Shown: positions 59,868-64,000 of the stretch, piece after piece
Layout of the letters: each line of letters begins with the position of its first letter
Numbering within the stretch: the stretch's first letter is position 1
Source: CAZTBB01 sp964611755
GTDB lineage: Bacteria > Pseudomonadota > Alphaproteobacteria > Micavibrionales > Micavibrionaceae
DNA: 64,000 nt
Assembly (NCBI GenBank): GCA_964611755.1
Contig: CAZTBB010000004.1
Location: forward strand, 1 to 64,000
Direction of reading: 5' to 3'
Program-made: the position numbers and the translations under genes
Notes under the pieces: model-generated
The model's input: the letters and a program-made list of their open reading frames with translations, nothing else
What the model was told of the DNA's origin: nothing
Database searches by the model: none

Positions 59868-59893
59868 TTCGAACATCCCCACGGGATCGTTAC
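59868..59893 (-). promoter_or_regulatory. ECF sigma-type promoter of the bufferin operon
   Basis: On the minus strand, GTAACG (complement of 59888-59893), 16 bases, then CGAA (complement of 59868-59871), 48 bases before bufA. This matches the GTAAC/CGAA-type element of the alphaproteobacterial sigma-F ECF group, known from memory to drive homologous operons in Caulobacter under metal stress. A palindrome ATCCC-CAC-GGGAT (59875-59887) lies inside the spacer. No sigma factor gene is in the window. Confidence 0.6.
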
Positions 59894-59955
59894 ATACAGA
59901 CTTAAAAAAAGGGAGTCTCTTTTTAAGAGGAGCAATAGAAGGGCATTTGAAGCGT

Positions 59956-60885
59956 ATGAAACATATTCAATCAATCGATGATATCAAGCCATCTGATAAA
60001 GGTTCGGTTGTTGTTATCGGCAATTTTGATGGTGTTCATAAAGGGCATGTGGCTTTGTTGCAAGAGGGGCGCAGGATTGCAGATGGTTTGGGCGTTAATC
60101 TATCTGTTCTGACATTTGAACCACATCCGAGATGCCTGTTCCGGCCAGATGACCCCCCCTCGCGTATTACCAATGCCGATATGAAGGCTTGGCGTCTGGA
60201 AGAGAGCGGTGTTGATAGCCTCTTTAGCCTGACCTTTGATTGGGATTTTGCAAGCCAAAGTGCGGAGGATTTTATTGCTCTTATACTTCAAGAGGCGCTT
60301 GGCGCACGGCATGTCATTGTCGGATATGATTTCAAGTTTGGACAGCTCCGTAAAGGTGTGCCGGAGGATATTAGGGCCTCGGGTATAGAGACAACAATCA
60401 TAGAGCAGGTGAGCGACAAAAGCGCGCAAAAATATTCATCGAGTGCTGTTCGCTCGTTGCTTCGTAAGGGGGATATTGATGGAGCAAATGATATTCTCGG
60501 CTGGGAATGGGAAATACGTGGTGTCATTCAGAAGGGGGATCAGCGCGGGCGAGAGATTGGATACCCAACGGCCAATATGGCTATGGGGGATATGGTGCAT
60601 CCGGCCTATGGCGTTTATGCAACGCTTATCCAAATTGAAGGCGATAACCAATGGTACAGGGCGGCCACCAATATCGGAATACGCCCAATGTTCGAAGTGC
60701 AAGAAGCACAGGTGGAAACCTATATTTTTGATTTTGATCAGGATATTTACGACAAACAGGTGCGGGTGCGCCCTGTAGAACGCCTGCGCGGTGAGGCCAA
60801 GTTTGATTCCATAGAAAAGCTGATTGATCAAATGGCAAAGGATTGCCAGCTGGCGCAGGAAATTTTAAAGCAAAAGGGTTACTAG
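59956..60885 (+). CDS. ribF: Bifunctional riboflavin kinase/FMN adenylyltransferase
   Basis: RibF makes FMN and FAD from riboflavin. The N-terminal nucleotidyltransferase has VVVIGNFDGVHKGHVALL and the GYDFKFGQLRKG block; the C-terminal kinase has RGREIGYPTANM and GVYATLIQIEG with GIRPMF and VETYIFDFDQDIY. The frame opens with TTG at 59947, but ATG 59956 gives the usual start MKHIQSIDDI. The ribosome site is not clear. An AT-rich perfect hairpin (CTTAAAAA 59901-59908 with TTTTTAAG 59920-59927) lies just upstream. It precedes an AEC transporter and ileS. Confidence 0.95.
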   Translation: MKHIQSIDDIKPSDKGSVVVIGNFDGVHKGHVALLQEGRRIADGLGVNLSVLTFEPHPRCLFRPDDPPSRITNADMKAWRLEESGVDSLFSLTFDWDFASQSAEDFIALILQEALGARHVIVGYDFKFGQLRKGVPEDIRASGIETTIIEQVSDKSAQKYSSSAVRSLLRKGDIDGANDILGWEWEIRGVIQKGDQRGREIGYPTANMAMGDMVHPAYGVYATLIQIEGDNQWYRAATNIGIRPMFEVQEAQVETYIFDFDQDIYDKQVRVRPVERLRGEAKFDSIEKLIDQMAKDCQLAQEILKQKGY

Positions 60886-60892
60886 GGCGGTT

Positions 60893-61810
60893 ATGGATGT
60901 TTTTCTGACACTGGTTTTAAACTTACTTCCGCTTTATGTCCTTATTGCATTGGGCTACATTGCAGGCCGCTATCTGGATGTTGATCGCATTTCCTTGGCA
61001 AACTTGGCGTTGTATTTTTGCGTTCCGGTTGTGATGTTTGGTTACATCCTCAAGCTCGATTTTAATCCCGCATATTCGCTGCTGCCTGTTCTGATGTATG
61101 GTGTGTCCGCAATCATAGCCTTTACCATGCTCTATATTGGGCGCCGTGTTTATGGTGATAGCCGCGCGAATGTCTTAACAATGCTAAGTTCTCAGGCGAA
61201 TGCTGGTTATTTGGGCTTGCCTGTCATGTTGCTCGTTTTTGAGGCCGAATGGGTTGCGGTGTATATGTTGCTTTTGCTGGGCGGTGTAATATTTGAAGCA
61301 ACCATCGGGTATTACATTGCCGCCAGAGGGGCGTTCGATCCTAAAAAGAGTTTTATCAAGCTATTGTCTTTTCCGGCTGTTTATACCTTGCCATTGGCTT
61401 TTGTTGTGCGTGAATTTGATGCGAAACTGCCGGACACGTTTTGGACATATTGGGAGCATTTCAAGGGTGCCTACGTTATTTTGGGTATGATGATTATCGG
61501 AGCGGCTTTGTCAAAGCTGGAGAGATTTGTGTTCAGCTGGCGTTTTAACGGTCTTGTCTTTTTGGGCAAGTTTATGATGTGGCCTTTATTGATGGGCGGC
61601 TTCATTATTGCTGATATGTTCTATTTTCAGCTCTTCGGTCATGAAATTTATAAAATGCTGATGCTTTTATCTGTGATGCCATCCGCCGCGAATGTGGCTG
61701 CTTTTGCAGCCCAGTTTAATACCAACCCTGAAAAAGCCGCGACAACGATATTGGTAAGCACTGTTTTGGTTTTATTGCTGATCCCACTTATGGTTTGGGC
61801 CTTTGGTTGA
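60893..61810 (+). CDS. AEC-family (auxin efflux carrier-like) transporter
   Basis: The 305-residue integral membrane protein has about ten helices in the AEC pattern: LIALGYIAGRYLDVDRISLANLALY with CVPVVMFGYI, the helix-break block SSQANAGYLGLPVMLLVFE in the first repeat and VMPSAANVAAFAAQFN in the second. Such carriers export organic anions, amino acids or metabolites; the substrate is not readable. It follows ribF by seven bases, so it is in the same operon, although ribF-ileS is usually direct. Confidence 0.9.
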   Translation: MDVFLTLVLNLLPLYVLIALGYIAGRYLDVDRISLANLALYFCVPVVMFGYILKLDFNPAYSLLPVLMYGVSAIIAFTMLYIGRRVYGDSRANVLTMLSSQANAGYLGLPVMLLVFEAEWVAVYMLLLLGGVIFEATIGYYIAARGAFDPKKSFIKLLSFPAVYTLPLAFVVREFDAKLPDTFWTYWEHFKGAYVILGMMIIGAALSKLERFVFSWRFNGLVFLGKFMMWPLLMGGFIIADMFYFQLFGHEIYKMLMLLSVMPSAANVAAFAAQFNTNPEKAATTILVSTVLVLLLIPLMVWAFG

Positions 61811-61886
61811 TGCTTGCAAAACCATGTAAATATTGTCATAGTCCGCTTATGAGACATCGCTTCGAAGCCATTATTCGAATTATTGT

Positions 61887-61913
61887 GCCGGCTGTTTAAA
61901 AAAACAGACCGGC
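61887..61913. other. Hairpin between the AEC gene and ileS
   Basis: GCCGG-CTGTT (61887-61896) pairs with AACAG-A-CCGGC (61903-61913), ten base pairs with one bulged A. It lacks a T-run on the plus strand, so it is not an obvious terminator; it could be an mRNA-stability element or attenuator-like structure before ileS. The rest of the 186-base gap shows nothing else. Confidence 0.4.
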
Positions 61914-61996
61914 TAGCCTTGTAGTTTCCCCATAAATGTTTTTAATTACCAAGCGCATAACAGTGTGCGTCTGGATTACGTATGAAGAGAGAAGAT

Positions 61997-63995
61997 ATGA
62001 CCGATCAGAATTCTGATAAAGACAATGCAGATTTATACAAGGAGACTGTTTTCTTGCCGAAAACAGAGTTTCCGATGCGCGGCGGGTTGCCTCAGAAGGA
62101 GCCGGAAATTTTGAAGCATTGGGACGAGATGGGGCTCTATGAAAAAATGCGTGAGAATGCCAAGGGGCGAAAGACATATGTTCTGCATGACGGGCCGCCA
62201 TATGCCAACGGTCACATTCATATGGGGCACGCGTTAAATAAAATTTTGAAAGATGTGGTCGTACGCTCCTATGCCATGAAAGGCTATGATGCGCCTTATG
62301 TTCCCGGTTGGGATTGTCATGGTTTGCCGATCGAATGGAAAATCGAAGAAAAATACCGTGCGGCAGGCAAGGATAAGGATGAGGCGGATCCGCTCGAGTT
62401 TCGTGAGGAATGCCGCCAGTTTGCTCAGGAATGGGTGGATATACAATCAGAGGAGTTTCAGCGCCTTGGTGTTTCTGGGGATTGGTCCAATCCTTATCTG
62501 ACGATGACAAAACGTGCCGAGGGTAAAATCGTGCGCGAAATACATAAATTCGTAGATAACAAGATGCTTTACCGCGGTGTGAAGCCTGTGATGTGGTCTG
62601 TCGTGGAGCAAACAGCTCTGGCTGAGGCCGAGATTGAATATAAAGAGCACAAATCTGTCACGATCTGGGTGCGCTTCCCTGTTGTGGAGAGTGCAAATGA
62701 ATTGCTCAAAGGCTCAGATATTGTGATCTGGACCACAACGCCCTGGACCATGCCATCAAACCGCGCCATCGCCTATGGTGATACCATTGAATATGGGGTG
62801 TATGAAGTCAAAGAGGTTCATGAAGAGAGCAAAGTTGAGGTAGGTGCTAAAATCTCCGTGGCTATGGCCTTGGCCGACGACATAAAAGCGCAGGCAAAAA
62901 TTGAAGAGTGGGACTTGCTCGGCACGCTCAAAGGTTCAGATGTCGCCGGCACAGTCTGTGCGCACCCGCTGCGCGGTCAGGGATATGATTTTGATGTGCC
63001 TCTCTTGGCCGGTGATTTTGTAACCGATGATGCGGGGACAGGATTTGTGCATATCGCCCCGGGGCATGGGGAGGATGACTTTTACCTCGGTCAAGAACAT
63101 GGTGTGGAAGTTACCGATAATGTCTCGGATGACGGGAAATACCGCGACCATGTGCCGTTATTTGCTGGGCTGGAGGTGTATACGCAGGAAGGTAAGCTGG
63201 GCGATGGTAATTTTGCCGTTTTAAAAGAGCTCGTCGCAGTGGGGAAGCTTTTATCAAAGGGGTCCTTGAAGCATGAATATCCGCATAGCTGGCGATCCAA
63301 AGCGCCGCTGATTTTCCGTACCACGCCGCAATGGTTCATTGCAATGGATGGTGAAGGGGATCTGCGCGCCAAGTCTGTTCAAGCCATTAAAGACACACGC
63401 TGGGTTCCGGCAAAAGGCGAGGCACGTATTAATTCCATGATTGAAAACCGCCCTGATTGGTGTATCTCGCGTCAGCGCGCATGGGGCGTTCCTATCGCAC
63501 TCTTTGTTCATAAGGACACAAAAGAGGTGTTGGATGATCCGCAGGTTCTTGCCCGCATCGGTGATATCTTTGAACAGGAAGGCAGTGATGCTTGGTGGTC
63601 GCGCCCGGCTTCTGATTTTTTGGGCAATGAATATAATGCCGATGATTATGAACAGATCTATGACATTGTTGATGTGTGGTTTGAGTCCGGGTCAACACAT
63701 GCTTTTGTTGTTGATGATAATGAAACATGGCCTGCTTATAAAGGCGTGGATCGTGCCAATCTCTATCTCGAGGGCTCGGACCAACATCGCGGTTGGTTTC
63801 ATTCCTCTTTGCTGGAGTCCTGTGCAACCAAAGGCAAGGCTCCGTATGATACTGTTTTGACGCATGGATTTGTTTTGGATGGCAATGGTTACAAAATGTC
63901 TAAATCATTGGGGAATGTCGTCGATCCTTTGAAGATGATGGATCAATATGGCGCAGATATTCTGCGTCTTTGGGCGATGACATCGGATTATGAAG
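61997..63995 (+). CDS. ileS: Isoleucyl-tRNA synthetase, partial (3' end off the window)
   Basis: The frame runs open from ATG 61997 (behind GAGAGAAG) to the unknown bases at the right edge, about 666 codons. It begins MTDQNSDKDNADLYKETVFL and shows the class I HIGH region HDGPPYANGHIHMGH, the typical IleRS block GWDCHGLPIEWKIEEK, the inserted editing domain (TTTPWTMPSNRAIAYG) and KMSKS (63893-63907, residues 633-637). The tRNA-binding C-terminal third is missing. The first 20 residues are a little longer than in some orthologues. It follows the ribF-AEC pair. Confidence 0.95.
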
Positions 63996-64000
63996 NNNNN

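Noticed and set aside
61896..62510. 204-codon minus-strand open frame over the start of ileS
   Set aside because: It is antisense to the conserved IleRS catalytic region; low-complexity and Pro/His-rich, a shadow.
1..63995. tRNA, rRNA, CRISPR arrays, insertion sequences
   Set aside because: I looked for T-loop motifs, direct repeats with spacers, transposase motifs and terminal inverted repeats and saw none; short gaps leave little room.

Overview
The window reads as chromosomal DNA of a free-living or predatory-type alphaproteobacterium of moderate GC. The evidence is gene content and order: divK-pleD next to rpmG, a pyrB-plsY-dprA-topA-rnr block, sdhCDAB, DUF1849/EipB, ATP12, DUF3035, and a match to the CtrA box TTAA-N7-TTAA. 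The pilin-like proteins and the moderate GC make me think of Micavibrio-like lineages, but I cannot prove that by reading. I saw no insertion sequence, CRISPR array, rRNA or tRNA. Coding density is very high and no gene-free stretch exceeds about 250 bases.

Layout. 1-3.3 kb: a SixA-like phosphatase (cut by the left edge), RNase D, and divergent aspS. 3.4-7.2 kb: a structured intergenic stretch, a small orphan gene, eipB, the cell-cycle pair divK-pleD, and convergent rpmG. 7.3-19.5 kb: a long leftward, tightly overlapping operon: prepilin peptidase, CoA-transferase, pyrB, plsY, dprA, topA, an SBF-type transporter, rnr and a PhoH-like ATPase. The pyrC that often follows pyrB is absent. 19.6-29.7 kb: a rightward type IVb-pilus/type II secretion-like system, made of a response regulator, lipoprotein secretin, Ig-repeat periplasmic protein, GspE-type ATPase, GspF-type platform, two single-pass assembly proteins and two unusual prepilins. 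A perfect CtrA box sits inside it, and a convergent hybrid histidine kinase follows.

32-38.4 kb: asd, a small coiled-coil protein and the succinate dehydrogenase genes. SdhA has a histone-H1-like N-terminal tail, and an opposite-strand FkbM methyltransferase splits sdhA from sdhB. 38.5-48 kb: two orphan proteins, nadA-nadC without nadB, rarA, an EamA transporter, fluC, rluC, an AsmA-like protein and ATP12. 48-57.3 kb (leftward): a membrane protein, mutL with the endonuclease motif, a pentapeptide-repeat protein, pgi, a paired M16 protease (one active, one degenerate), DUF3035 lipoprotein and lspA. 57.4-59.9 kb: a four-gene bufferin-type (BufA-BufB-BufC-DoxX) copper-buffering peptide operon, preceded by an ECF-sigma-like promoter. 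60-64 kb: ribF, an AEC transporter and ileS (cut by the right edge).

The most interesting parts are the compact pilus-like system with its Ig-repeat component and Glu5-less prepilins, the bufferin operon with its ECF-type promoter, and the lysine-rich tail on SdhA.
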